A stretch of 56,626 nucleotides of DNA from Halorientalis sp. (GTDB lineage Archaea > Halobacteriota > Halobacteria > Halobacteriales > Haloarculaceae): the NCBI RefSeq assembly GCF_028275115.1, contig NZ_JAQCNH010000040.1:1-56626 (forward strand), read 5' to 3'. The notes beneath the pieces were generated by a model. The model was not told where the DNA came from, did not search any database, and saw only the letters and a program-made list of their open reading frames with translations. A program made the translations under genes and the position numbers. Below, piece after piece: positions 36,351 through 43,974 of the stretch. How positions within the stretch are numbered: position 1 is the stretch's first letter; each line of letters starts with the position of its first letter.

Positions 36351-37808
36351 TCAGTCGGTCGCCTCCTTGTAGTCGTTGACCAACTCCTGCATCGATTCTT
36401 TGGCGTCGCCGAAGAGCATACTCGTGTTGTCGCGGGCGAACAGCGGGTTCGGGATACCCGAGAATCCCGGGCTCAAACTGCGCTTGTTGACGATGACGGT
36501 ATTTGCCTCAGCGACGTTGAGAACGGGCATCCCGGAGATGGGACTCCCGTCTTCCTCGTTCGCTCGGGGGTTCACCACGTCGTTAGCTCCACAGACGATG
36601 GCCACGTCGGTCTGTGAGAAGGTCGGGTTGACCTCCTCCAGTTCACGCATCTTGTCGTAGGGCACGTCGGCCTCCGCGAGAAGGGCGTTCATGTGGCCGG
36701 GCATACGGCCGGCGACGGGGTGGATACCGAACTCCACGTCGACACCGTGTTCGTCGAGCAACTCGATGAGCTCCGCGACGGCGTGTTGGGCCTGTGCAAC
36801 GGCCATCCCGTATCCCGGGACGACGACGGCCCGGTCCGCGGTCTCCAGCAACATGACGACTTCCTCGGGCGAGGTCTCCTGGATCTGTCCCTCGTAGATG
36901 CCTTCCATGTCCTTGCTCTCGCCGTCGTCGGTGCCGAGGCCGCCGAAGAGGACGTTCGTGAGCGAGCGGTTCATCGACTCACACATGATGACCGTCAGGA
37001 TCAGCCCCGAAGCGCCGACGAGAGTCCCTGCGACGATGAGAGCGGTGTTGCCGAGCACGAATCCCGTCGTCGCGGCCGCGAGCCCGGAGTATGAGTTGAG
37101 CAGTGCGATGACGACCGGCATGTCCGCGCCGCCGATGGGGAACACGAGGAAGATTCCGAGGATCGACGCGGCCCCGACCAGCACCCAGTAGGATGGAATC
37201 CACGGTGCGATAGGCGAGTTGCCGACCATCTCCGGCTGAATCACGAGTACCAGCCCGGCGATGACGGCTGCCCCGAGAAAGAGAACCTTGATAACGTGGC
37301 CGACGTTCGTGCTGACCGGCGAGCCGCCGACGATACCCTGCAGTTTGCCCGCGGCGACGAGACTCCCCCAGAAGGTGACCGAACCGATAATCCCGGCGAT
37401 GGCCGCCGTCGCCGTCAAACTCACCGGCAGAGTGGTCACCGCAGTCGCGCCGTTGAACGTGTCGACCAGTTCCGCACCCGCGACCAGCGCCGACGCGCCG
37501 CCGCCGAACCCGTTGAACAGACCGACGAGCTGTGGCATCTCCGTCGTCTCGACGGTGACCGCCAGCCAGACGCCGACACCACCGCCGATCAGCAGGGCGG
37601 CGGCCAGCACGAGCGGTGAGAGGATGTCGAACCACAGCGCCGTCACGATGACGGCGAGGAACATGCCGCCCGCGGAAATCTGGTTGCCGCGGGTCGCAGT
37701 CCGGGGGTGGGTCATGTCCCGGAGCCCCTGGATGAACAGAACCCCAGCGACCAGATAGAGAAACTGGAGTGCGGCGTCGGGCAGGTTCTGTGCGAGGATT
37801 CCGGCCAT
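36351..37808 (-). CDS. pntB: NAD(P) transhydrogenase subunit beta
   Basis: 485 aa. The membrane part (to about residue 300) has many helices and GLFNGFGGGASALVAGAEL; the cytosolic NADP domain has VVVPGYGMAVAQAQHAVAEL (Rossmann loop), FGIHPVAGRMPGHMN, VCGANDVVNPRA and KRSLSPGFSG. With PntA it uses the proton gradient to move hydride from NADH to NADP+. Its start overlaps the pntA2 stop (TGATG), in the order pntA1-pntA2-pntB. Confidence 0.96.
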   Translation of the reverse strand: MAGILAQNLPDAALQFLYLVAGVLFIQGLRDMTHPRTATRGNQISAGGMFLAVIVTALWFDILSPLVLAAALLIGGGVGVWLAVTVETTEMPQLVGLFNGFGGGASALVAGAELVDTFNGATAVTTLPVSLTATAAIAGIIGSVTFWGSLVAAGKLQGIVGGSPVSTNVGHVIKVLFLGAAVIAGLVLVIQPEMVGNSPIAPWIPSYWVLVGAASILGIFLVFPIGGADMPVVIALLNSYSGLAAATTGFVLGNTALIVAGTLVGASGLILTVIMCESMNRSLTNVLFGGLGTDDGESKDMEGIYEGQIQETSPEEVVMLLETADRAVVVPGYGMAVAQAQHAVAELIELLDEHGVDVEFGIHPVAGRMPGHMNALLAEADVPYDKMRELEEVNPTFSQTDVAIVCGANDVVNPRANEEDGSPISGMPVLNVAEANTVIVNKRSLSPGFSGIPNPLFARDNTSMLFGDAKESMQELVNDYKEATD

Positions 37809-38104
37809 CAGTTACCACCTCCCCTGAACTGGTTGAGCATGAAGTGACTCACCAGGTAGCCACCGACGACGTTGATGGTGGCCATGACGACCGCCAGGAA
37901 ACCCAGCACGGTCGCGAGCGTCGTCGACCCGGACCCCGCGACGACAACCGAGCCCAGCAGCGTGATACCCGAAATCGCGTTGGCTCCGGACATCAGCGGC
38001 GTGTGCAGGTTCGTCGGAATCTTCGTGATAATCTCGTATCCGACGAACGCTGCCAGCACGAACAGCGTCAGGTTCGTGATGAACGCCGACAGCTCAGTCG
38101 CCAT
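37808..38104 (-). CDS. pntAB: NAD(P) transhydrogenase subunit alpha, membrane part
   Basis: 98 aa from ATG 38104. It is the C-terminal membrane segment of PntA as a separate chain: FITNLTLFVLAAFVGYEI, LMSGANAISGITLLGSVVV, VLGFLAVVMATINVVGGYLV and VSHFMLNQF. It anchors the NAD-binding alpha domain to PntB. Overlaps pntA1 by 11 nt and pntB by 1 nt. Confidence 0.93.
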   Translation of the reverse strand: MATELSAFITNLTLFVLAAFVGYEIITKIPTNLHTPLMSGANAISGITLLGSVVVAGSGSTTLATVLGFLAVVMATINVVGGYLVSHFMLNQFRGGGN

Positions 38105-39347
38105 CGTCGTCACCCCCGTCGTCGGCGGCGATATCACTGCCGCCGTCGGCCGCGGCGTCGTCCGCGTCCGACTCGTCGGCCGCCTCCTCGCTCTCGTCTT
38201 CCTCACTCCCCGCCCCGTCGTCGAGGTGCGGGTTGCGCACCGTGCCGTCGTGGACGAGCAGTGTCGAGTCGACGATTTCGTCCTCGAAGTCGAAGTTCGG
38301 CTCGCCCGCCTCGTCGAGCAGGTTTTCGAGGAAGTTCTTGCAGTTGTTCGCGTACTGCTGGCTCGCGGTGTGACTGACCTGCGAGGGGAGGTCGGTCGGA
38401 CCGTGGACCGAGGCGCCGTCGACCTCGACGGTCTCGCCTGCCTCGGTCGGTTCGCAGTTTCCGCCCGTCTCGGCCGCGAGGTCGACGACGACCGACCCCG
38501 AGTCCATCCCCTCGATCATCTCGGTCGTGACGATTTCGGGAGCCGGCCGGCCGGGAATCGCCGCCGTCGTTATCAGGACGTCCGACTCGGGGACGACCCG
38601 TTGCATCTGTTTGCGCTGCTCCGCGTAGAACTCCTCGCCCATCTCGACGGCGTACCCCTCCTCGTCGCCCGACTCCTCGGTGGGGAGTTCGAGTTCGACG
38701 AAGTCCGCCCCTAGACTCTCGACTTCCCGCTTGACCTCCAGGCGGACGTCGTGCCCGCGCGTGCTGGCACCCAGCCGTTCGGCTGTCGCGATGGCCTTCA
38801 ACCCGGCCACGCCTGCGCCGATGACGAACACCTCCGCCGGCTTGACAGTGCCCGCGGCGGTCATCTCCATCGGAAACATCTTTGGGAGTTCCTCGGCGGC
38901 CATCAAGACAGCCTGGTAACCGCCGAGACTCGCCTGCGAGGACAGCGCGTCCATGCTCTGTGCGCGACTGATTCGCGGAATCAGCTCCAGCGAGAACGCG
39001 CTTACCGCCCGGTCGGCCAGTTCCTCGAGCGTATCGTCGGCCACCTCGTACGGCCCGAGCAGTCCGACGACGGTCTGTCCGTCGCGATAGGGGTCGGTCT
39101 CGGTTCCGGTCGCGCCGAGGCCACGGACCTGAAAGATCACGTCGGCCCGCTCGAACACCGCCTCGCGGTCCGCGAGAACCTCGCATCCGGCCGCTTCGTA
39201 CTCCTCGTCCGCGAACGTTGCCTCCTCGCCAGCACCGGCCGCGACGCAGACCTCGTGGCCGTCCTCGACAAGGTCTTCGGCGACTGGCGGGGTCAGCGCG
39301 ACGCGTTTCTCCCGGTTGGTCGTCTCGGTCGGAACCCCGACGATCAC
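38094..39347 (-). CDS. pntAA: NAD(P) transhydrogenase subunit alpha, NAD-binding part
   Basis: About 417 aa from GTG 39347 (frame open to GTG 39368). GTG 39347 is preferred because the protein then begins VGVPTETTNREKRVALTP like the family, and a GGGGAGGGG run lies just before it. NAD domain: AEVFVIGAGVAGLKAIATA, SLGADFVELEL (inserted acidic stretch) and VLITTAAIPGRPAPEIV. The C-terminal about 45 residues are an Asp/Glu/Ala tail absent from bacterial PntA. Split alpha (pntA1/pntA2) is the archaeal and some bacterial arrangement. Confidence 0.92.
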   Translation of the reverse strand: MIVGVPTETTNREKRVALTPPVAEDLVEDGHEVCVAAGAGEEATFADEEYEAAGCEVLADREAVFERADVIFQVRGLGATGTETDPYRDGQTVVGLLGPYEVADDTLEELADRAVSAFSLELIPRISRAQSMDALSSQASLGGYQAVLMAAEELPKMFPMEMTAAGTVKPAEVFVIGAGVAGLKAIATAERLGASTRGHDVRLEVKREVESLGADFVELELPTEESGDEEGYAVEMGEEFYAEQRKQMQRVVPESDVLITTAAIPGRPAPEIVTTEMIEGMDSGSVVVDLAAETGGNCEPTEAGETVEVDGASVHGPTDLPSQVSHTASQQYANNCKNFLENLLDEAGEPNFDFEDEIVDSTLLVHDGTVRNPHLDDGAGSEEDESEEAADESDADDAAADGGSDIAADDGGDDDGD

Positions 39348-39548
39348 GGCGAACCCCCCCTCCCCCACCGCGTCGGCGACCCTCCGAACTCAGCCGACCG
39401 GACCGGTTCGTGTCGATACATGTACTGTGGTACGTCGTGGCGTCTCCCGCTTGCCATTAATCTACATGGTTTTTTGGCGCGGACTTAAACTCCCCACACA
39501 AAACCCAGAAATCTGGTACGTTTCGAGAGACGCTCGTGTCGAGTGGAG

Positions 39549-40580
39549 TCAGCGGTCGGCGATTCGGTCGCCCGCCTCCAGACCCGACCGTAACGCGGCG
39601 TTGACGCGGGCCTCCCCGGCTACCCAGTCGCCCGCCAGATAGAGGCCGTGGTCGGCCGCTCGCTCAACCGGCTCGCCGTCGACACCGTCGTCCGGCAACG
39701 CGTAGCGCCAGTGTTGTGTGTCCGTCCAGTCGGGGTCGGCCAGTCGCTCGTCGTCAAGGAGGGCCGCCACCTGTTCGGCGGCGGTCTCGGTAGTCGCTCC
39801 GTCGTCTTCGTCGTAGTGGTCGACCGACCACTCGGGACTCATCTGGACGATCAGCAGGCTCTCGCCCTCCGGGACGTGGCCGTCTTTGCACTCCTCGCGG
39901 GAAACCCACCCCACGTCGTGACCGTCGTCGGTGTTGACCAGCGCGTAGTACGGACGGTCCAGCTCGAAGGGGTAGTGTAAGACAGCCGAGACGATGGTCC
40001 GGTACGGCACTACGGCGACCGCCTCGCGCAGCTCACGACAGAGTTCGTGCTCCCAGTTCGCACAGCCGAGCAGGTCCGCCGTCTGCGGGGCTGGCGGCGT
40101 GAGCATGACGGTATCGAAATGTCCCAGGTCCTGGTGGTCGGTGTCGTAGAGCCGCCAGCCCCCGTTCTCGCGAACGGGTTCGGAGATTCGGACGCCGTTC
40201 TCGACCGTCACGTCGGTCCGTCCGAACAGGCGCTTGGCGAGCTGTGTGATACCCGACTCGTAGGTCCACTTGTGTTCGTCTGCATCTCGGCCCTCCGAGA
40301 CGGTCCCGTCGTCGTCGAACACCCAGATCGGTTCCTCGATGTCGACCAGACCCCCGGCGTCGAGGTCCTCGGTCAGCAGTTCGTCGACCCGGTCGTCGCC
40401 GGATTTGATGTAGTTCGCCCCGTGGTCGTATCGGCACCCCTCGCGGCGGCGCGTCGCAGCGCGACCACAGACGCCCCGGCTCTTCTCGAAAACGGTGACC
40501 GTCGCGTCGGCATCGTCCAGCACGTAGGCGGCACCCGCACCCGCCGCGCCGGCCCCGACAACCGCGACCTCTCGTGTCAT
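39549..40580 (-). CDS. FAD-dependent oxidoreductase (renalase-like, COG3380)
   Basis: 343 aa from ATG 40580. FAD Rossmann loop VAVVGAGAAGAGAAYVL (residues 5-21), then the acidic strand end VTVFEKSRGVCGRAATRR, GCRYDHGANYIKSGD, and the C-terminal FAD contact HGLYLAGDWVAGEARVNAAL. This is the renalase/NAD(P)-FAD amine-oxidase-like group; the natural substrate is not known. TTTTTTATCG at 40601-40610 on the minus strand is about 25 nt before the start, so the frame that extends to 41132 is not used. Confidence 0.9.
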   Translation of the reverse strand: MTREVAVVGAGAAGAGAAYVLDDADATVTVFEKSRGVCGRAATRRREGCRYDHGANYIKSGDDRVDELLTEDLDAGGLVDIEEPIWVFDDDGTVSEGRDADEHKWTYESGITQLAKRLFGRTDVTVENGVRISEPVRENGGWRLYDTDHQDLGHFDTVMLTPPAPQTADLLGCANWEHELCRELREAVAVVPYRTIVSAVLHYPFELDRPYYALVNTDDGHDVGWVSREECKDGHVPEGESLLIVQMSPEWSVDHYDEDDGATTETAAEQVAALLDDERLADPDWTDTQHWRYALPDDGVDGEPVERAADHGLYLAGDWVAGEARVNAALRSGLEAGDRIADR

Positions 40581-40600
40581 GCCTCTACACACGGCCTGGG

Positions 40601-40610
40601 CGATAAAAAA
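40601..40610 (-). promoter_or_regulatory. TATA-like box of the FAD oxidoreductase
   Basis: TTTTTTATCG on the minus strand, about 25 nt before ATG 40580; decides the start. Confidence 0.55.
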
Positions 40611-41240
40611 CCCCCATCCGACGGCACCGGGTCGAGCAGTCGTACTGGACGGGCAGGACGGGTCACCGCCGGGTCCCCTCCGCATCCAGGCGGGCTCTGA
40701 ACGCCGACGACGTCGGCCAGGCCGAACACAGGCAGGAAACACTGAATCAGTCCCACCACCCCCCGGACAGTGAAGAGAGGTCCACGACCACGGATGGGAT
40801 GGTCGCAAAAGCCAGTGCCGCCAGCCCAGCGGTACGGCCGAATCCCCAGTCTTAGCGCTCCACCGAGGCCTGCGAGCGTGAGGGTATACGGTGAGGTGCC
40901 AGCCCAAGCGAGGGGACGCCCCAGTATCAGCGACGGCCGCGACGATGGGAACGCGGAGACCCGTCGTGGTCCAGTGTCTGGTTCTGTGGAGCGTCAGTCG
41001 ATTCCGATAGCGAAAGCCGGCGACCGTCGGTAGAGCGGTGAGAGACCGCAGCGTCGGAACCACGACGAACCCGATGGCGCCACTGGCGACCGCCGGAGCG
41101 ACATCAGCACGAGAGCAGCCAGGAACGTTCAATACACAGTTTATCCAGTGCCTCGTGCCGGTACGGTTCGCGTCGGTCGAGAACGCAGACGGTGGGGATT
41201 TGTGTCTCTCTCACCTGTTGCCGGGAACTTCTTTGCCCTG
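40611..41240 (-). other. gene-free stretch with possible remains of a membrane-protein gene
   Basis: About 630 nt with no intact gene. On the minus strand at about 40745-41130, hydrophobic protein-like pieces appear in different frames: ASGAIGFVVVPTLRSLTALP, then YTLTLAGLGGALRLGIRPYR, then TIPSVVVDLSSLSGGWWD before a stop. That is the pattern of a decayed membrane-protein gene, but I cannot name the family. The plus strand has only Arg/Pro-rich frames. Confidence 0.3.
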
Positions 41241-41241
41241 G

Positions 41242-41248
41242 GGAGGAG
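41242..41248 (+). promoter_or_regulatory. strong Shine-Dalgarno sequence
   Basis: GGAGGAG sits 4-10 nt before ATG 41253. Most genes here look leaderless, so a strong SD is unusual; it fixes this start and implies a leadered transcript. Confidence 0.7.
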
Positions 41249-41252
41249 AGCT

Positions 41253-41660
41253 ATGAATATGCGACGCAGAATCTACCTGTTCGCAGGTGTCCTGCTGGCG
41301 GTGACGTCGTTTCCGACGCTCCTGCTCGGTGTCATCGAAGACCCGTACAACGCCGTGGGCACCCTGTTGCTCGGAATCGGCGGCCTGCTGTTCGTCGTCG
41401 CGGCTCGGCGCGACGAGGTGGCGGTCGGTGACCGGTCGTTCTCGTGGCATCAGTTCATCGGTGGTGCGGACGTGTTCCTCGGCCTGGGCTTTCCTCTGAC
41501 CCTGTTGAACCCCGTCCTGGCGGGGACAGCCACGTCGATGGACTACACGTTCCTCGTCGCCGGAATCGTGGGCGGCCTCGTCTTGGTGTTTATCGGTGTC
41601 GACGTACTGCGCGGGAGCCACTACGTCTCGCTCGGCAACGACAGCGAGTCCGCGCTGTAG
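41253..41660 (+). CDS. four-helix membrane protein, unknown
   Basis: 135 aa starting MNMRRRIYLF. Four hydrophobic segments (about 7-27, 33-50, 68-88, 97-118) with FPTLLLGVIEDPYNAVGTLL and GGADVFLGLGFPLTLLNPVL; a soluble end HYVSLGNDSESAL. No recognised domain. The start is set by the SD sequence. The IS605-type element begins about 20 nt after the stop, after a CCGC-AAA-GCGG hairpin (41665-41675) that may act as terminator. Confidence 0.7.
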   Translation: MNMRRRIYLFAGVLLAVTSFPTLLLGVIEDPYNAVGTLLLGIGGLLFVVAARRDEVAVGDRSFSWHQFIGGADVFLGLGFPLTLLNPVLAGTATSMDYTFLVAGIVGGLVLVFIGVDVLRGSHYVSLGNDSESAL

Positions 41661-41683
41661 TACGCCGCAAAGCGGGGTGAACC

Positions 41684-41760
41684 GCCTCGGGGTCAAGTGG
41701 TTCGAGACGCGGAGCGTCTCGTCATCACGGAAGACTTCGTCTTCCGTACGACCCCGAGGC
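41684..41760 (-). ncRNA. candidate omegaRNA scaffold / right-end structure downstream of tnpB
   Basis: 10 nt after the tnpB stop, an 11-bp perfect inverted repeat (41684-41694 with 41750-41760, GCCTCGGGGTC) encloses two hairpins: CGAGACGC/GCGTCTCG (41703-41710/41714-41721, 3-nt loop) and ACGGAAGAC/GTCTTCCGT (41727-41735/41739-41747, loop TTC). Together they form a three-way junction of 77 nt. TnpB guide RNAs come from exactly this place (3' end of tnpB plus right end), with the guide being the flank next to the element, here just below 41684 read on the minus strand. Overlapping 3' RNAs of tnpB are known in Halobacterium. RNA function here is inferred. Confidence 0.6.
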
Positions 41761-41770
41761 TTCCCGTGGT

Positions 41771-43045
41771 TTAATGCGACACTCCCACGATACCATCGGT
41801 CTGATAGCCTCGAACGGCGTCGTGGGTCACGGTCGGGGCGTCCACGGCCCCCGATGCCTGCCGTCGCACCTTCCAAACTTGGGGAAGGCTGTTGAGAGCA
41901 GGCACATTCCAATCGAGTTTCTTGATGCCTTTCACGGCGATGTTGACGCTTGCACTTCGGTCGCTGTGGTCTTGATGCCCGCACGACCGACAGTTGAACC
42001 GCTTCTTGTTGCGGTTTGCTCGCTCGGCGTGCCCGCACATCGGACACCGTTGACTCGTCTTGTACGGGTCAATCCAGCCAGTCGGAATACCCTCGAACGA
42101 CGCCTTGTAGGACGTATAGAACTGAAGGGCGCGGAACGGGAGGTGGTGCAGGCGTCGGTTCATCCGAGTGCCGTAGTCGATACTGTCGCGCATCTCTTTG
42201 AGGTCTTCAAAGACGATACACGGCTTCTCGAACTGACGGCACCACTCCACGATGTGACGACTCATCTTGTGGAGTCGGTCACGGACGGACCGTTCCTCAC
42301 GTCCTTCCAACATGTCGTGCATACTCTGCTTCCCCGCGTTTTGCACGCGCTTCCGCATCGTGAAGTAGCGATGACGCTCGAACTTGATTTCGGGGAAGTC
42401 GATAACCAACGAGTCCTCAATGCCATCCTCGGAGAGAGCGGTGAGAGCCACGTTGTCTTCGTTCACGTCCACGCCGACGACCGTTCGTGAGTCCTGCTTG
42501 TCTCGAACGGTCTGCTTGGTGTTGGTGACGTTGACGTGCAACTCGGGGTTGTCGTTGTGGAACAGGGCTTCCGCCGTCCCAATCTTCCACTCGTCGCTTT
42601 CGAGTGCGGTTTTGAGAACGTCGAGGTGGGCGTCGTCGCCTTCGAGAACGCCCTTGATGTGTTTGTACGGCTTTGCGCTGATGCGGAACGCCACGTCGCC
42701 GTCGTCGGTGAGCGACATGTTGTATCCTTCCTCGTAGTTCGCTCGGAGCGGGTACGTGCCGTCTTTGGTGTGACTCGGGAGTCCGAAGTCGTCGTACTCG
42801 TAGTAGTTCTCCATCGCGCCAAGTGCTTTGGCGACGACGCGCTGTGTCGTGTTCTTCACGAGATTGGCGTCGTCGGCTACTCGGTCGGGGATGGTGTCCC
42901 AGTCAACGCCTTGCTTGGCGAGACGGATGGTTTCGTTGTACGCCGACCGCGCTTCGAGGGTGGCGTCGTACAGCAGGCTCTCGTTGTCACTCTGGATGTC
43001 GAGTTGGAAGTCCAGCGTCTTGACGAGAGCCTGTGCGTCGGTCAT
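41771..43045 (-). CDS. tnpB: RNA-guided endonuclease TnpB (IS605 OrfB)
   Basis: 424 aa, full length. RuvC-like acids: Asp193 (VVGVDVNEDN), Glu280 (CIVFEDLKE), Asp362 (HSDRSASVNIA). The zinc ribbon between them has Cys334, Cys337, Cys352 and Cys355 (CPMCGH ... CRSCGH). The N-terminal part has the wedge-type helices and NRRLHHLPFRALQFYTSYKA before the zinc region. All catalytic residues are present, so the nuclease could be active. Its ATG overlaps the stop of the small RHH-like gene (ATGA), and an RNA-like fold follows its stop. Confidence 0.95.
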   Translation of the reverse strand: MTDAQALVKTLDFQLDIQSDNESLLYDATLEARSAYNETIRLAKQGVDWDTIPDRVADDANLVKNTTQRVVAKALGAMENYYEYDDFGLPSHTKDGTYPLRANYEEGYNMSLTDDGDVAFRISAKPYKHIKGVLEGDDAHLDVLKTALESDEWKIGTAEALFHNDNPELHVNVTNTKQTVRDKQDSRTVVGVDVNEDNVALTALSEDGIEDSLVIDFPEIKFERHRYFTMRKRVQNAGKQSMHDMLEGREERSVRDRLHKMSRHIVEWCRQFEKPCIVFEDLKEMRDSIDYGTRMNRRLHHLPFRALQFYTSYKASFEGIPTGWIDPYKTSQRCPMCGHAERANRNKKRFNCRSCGHQDHSDRSASVNIAVKGIKKLDWNVPALNSLPQVWKVRRQASGAVDAPTVTHDAVRGYQTDGIVGVSH

Positions 43046-43209
43046 TCTTCGGATTCGTTGGGTTGGACGTGACGGTAGTGAAGGAGGAGCGTGCGGAGCA
43101 CGCTGTCGAAACTCGTGTGGCCATCCTCGTCCTTGAGTTCGTCAAGGTCGTCGTACACGGCGTCGGATACCTTGAGTTGCTTCGTCACGTCTACCCCTTG
43201 TTCCTCCAT
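43042..43209 (-). CDS. RHH-like small protein coupled to TnpB
   Basis: 55 aa from ATG 43209. VDVTKQLKVSDAVYDDLDEL forms the beta-strand/helix start of a ribbon-helix-helix (VapB-like) fold and HTSFDSVLRTLLLHYRHV the second helix. The stop overlaps tnpB's start (ATGA), so both are translated from one mRNA. Such short RHH/antitoxin-like proteins occur before tnpB in haloarchaeal elements. Likely a DNA-binding repressor of the tnpA-tnpB intergenic promoter region; this is inference. Confidence 0.72.
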   Translation of the reverse strand: MEEQGVDVTKQLKVSDAVYDDLDELKDEDGHTSFDSVLRTLLLHYRHVQPNESEE

Positions 43210-43283
43210 ACTTAAAAGTTTACTTTTGGTAGTCTTTGAGTCACTTCAGAGAATACTTCGGATTGGTCGTTGTATTGGTATGT

Positions 43284-43682
43284 ATGTGCGAGAAGCGGTC
43301 GAACCACACGGTGTACAACGTCAACTACCACTTCGTGTAGTGTTCAAAGTACCGCCACGCGATACTCGGACCAATCGAGGATTCACTGGAAGCGAGTTTC
43401 CGCGACGTGTGCGACGAGTACGGCTACGAGATACTGTCGCTCCACATCTCACCCGACCACGTACACCTGTTCCTGTCAGCCCATCCGAAGCACGCACCGA
43501 GCAAGATTGTGCGAACGGTCAAGAGCATCACGGCGCGGGAGATGTGGGAACAGCACGAACAGTTCTTGGAGGAGTATCTGTGGGGTGGCGGATTTTGGGA
43601 GGAATCGTACTACGTGGGGACGGCGGGTGATGTTTCGACCGACACGATTGAGCAGTATATCGAGCGAACGGAACACGTTTAA
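43284..43682 (+). pseudogene. tnpA: IS200-type Y1 transposase TnpA, amber-interrupted
   Basis: Reading from ATG 43284 gives CEKRSNHTVYNVNYHFV, then TAG (43338-43340) where the family has Trp (YHFVWC), then CSKYRHAILGPIEDSLEASF and the rest in the same frame to TAA 43680-43682. The HUH site is SPDHVHLFLSAHPK and the catalytic Tyr is in DTIEQYIERT. One TGG-to-TAG change explains the break. A restart at GTG 43407 would lack the N-terminal strand. 133 codons in all, normal for TnpA. Confidence 0.85.
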
Positions 43683-43701
43683 TCGGGCTTACGGCCTTCA
43701 C

Positions 43702-43722
43702 CCTCGGGGTCAAGCCCCGAGG
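43702..43722. repeat. hairpin at the tnpA end of the element
   Basis: CCTCGGGG-TCAAG-CCCCGAGG, perfect 8-bp stem with a 5-nt loop, 20 nt after the tnpA stop. The first 13 nt are repeated at 41685-41697. Subterminal hairpins of this kind are bound by Y1 transposases. Confidence 0.7.
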
Positions 43723-43974
43723 CACTCGGCCTGCTCCGCCTGTAGAGTCACCGCGACACGTGCGCCCTGCTCCCAGTTTTCCCCAGCTTTTTCGGTGCGC
43801 GGAGCCCACCGCTCTCTGCTTACGGGCGCGAGACGGCAGTTCGCACGGTGGCCTCCGGTCTCTCGATGCCAGAGAGAGCTCTCCAAAGATACTAAAATTT
43901 CTGAGGGGTTCGTGAGAACGGGCGTGGGCGATGGGGTCGAACGCGAACTGAAGGGTTCGCGTTCGGTAGACGGC

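Larger units (their letters stand above)
41684..43722 (-). mobile_element. IS200/IS605-type insertion element (tnpB, RHH gene, broken tnpA)
   Basis: About 2.04 kb with divergent tnpA (+) and tnpB (-), the IS605 order. Both ends hold the same 13-nt CCTCGGGGTCAAG (41685-41697 and 43702-43714) inside hairpins: a cloverleaf-like fold at the tnpB end (right end in element terms) and an 8-bp stem at the tnpA end. Exact cleavage points cannot be fixed without an empty-site comparison; TTCAC occurs near both ends and may be part of the recognition site. tnpA has an amber codon, so the copy probably cannot move alone. Confidence 0.82.

Noticed and set aside
40611..41132. N-terminal extension of the FAD oxidoreductase to 41132
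   Set aside because: The Rossmann loop begins right after ATG 40580, and a TATA box lies at 40601-40610 inside the proposed extension.
43407..43682. Restart of TnpA at GTG 43407 as a functional short transposase
   Set aside because: It would lack the N-terminal strand of the Y1 fold; better seen as the tail of an amber-broken gene.
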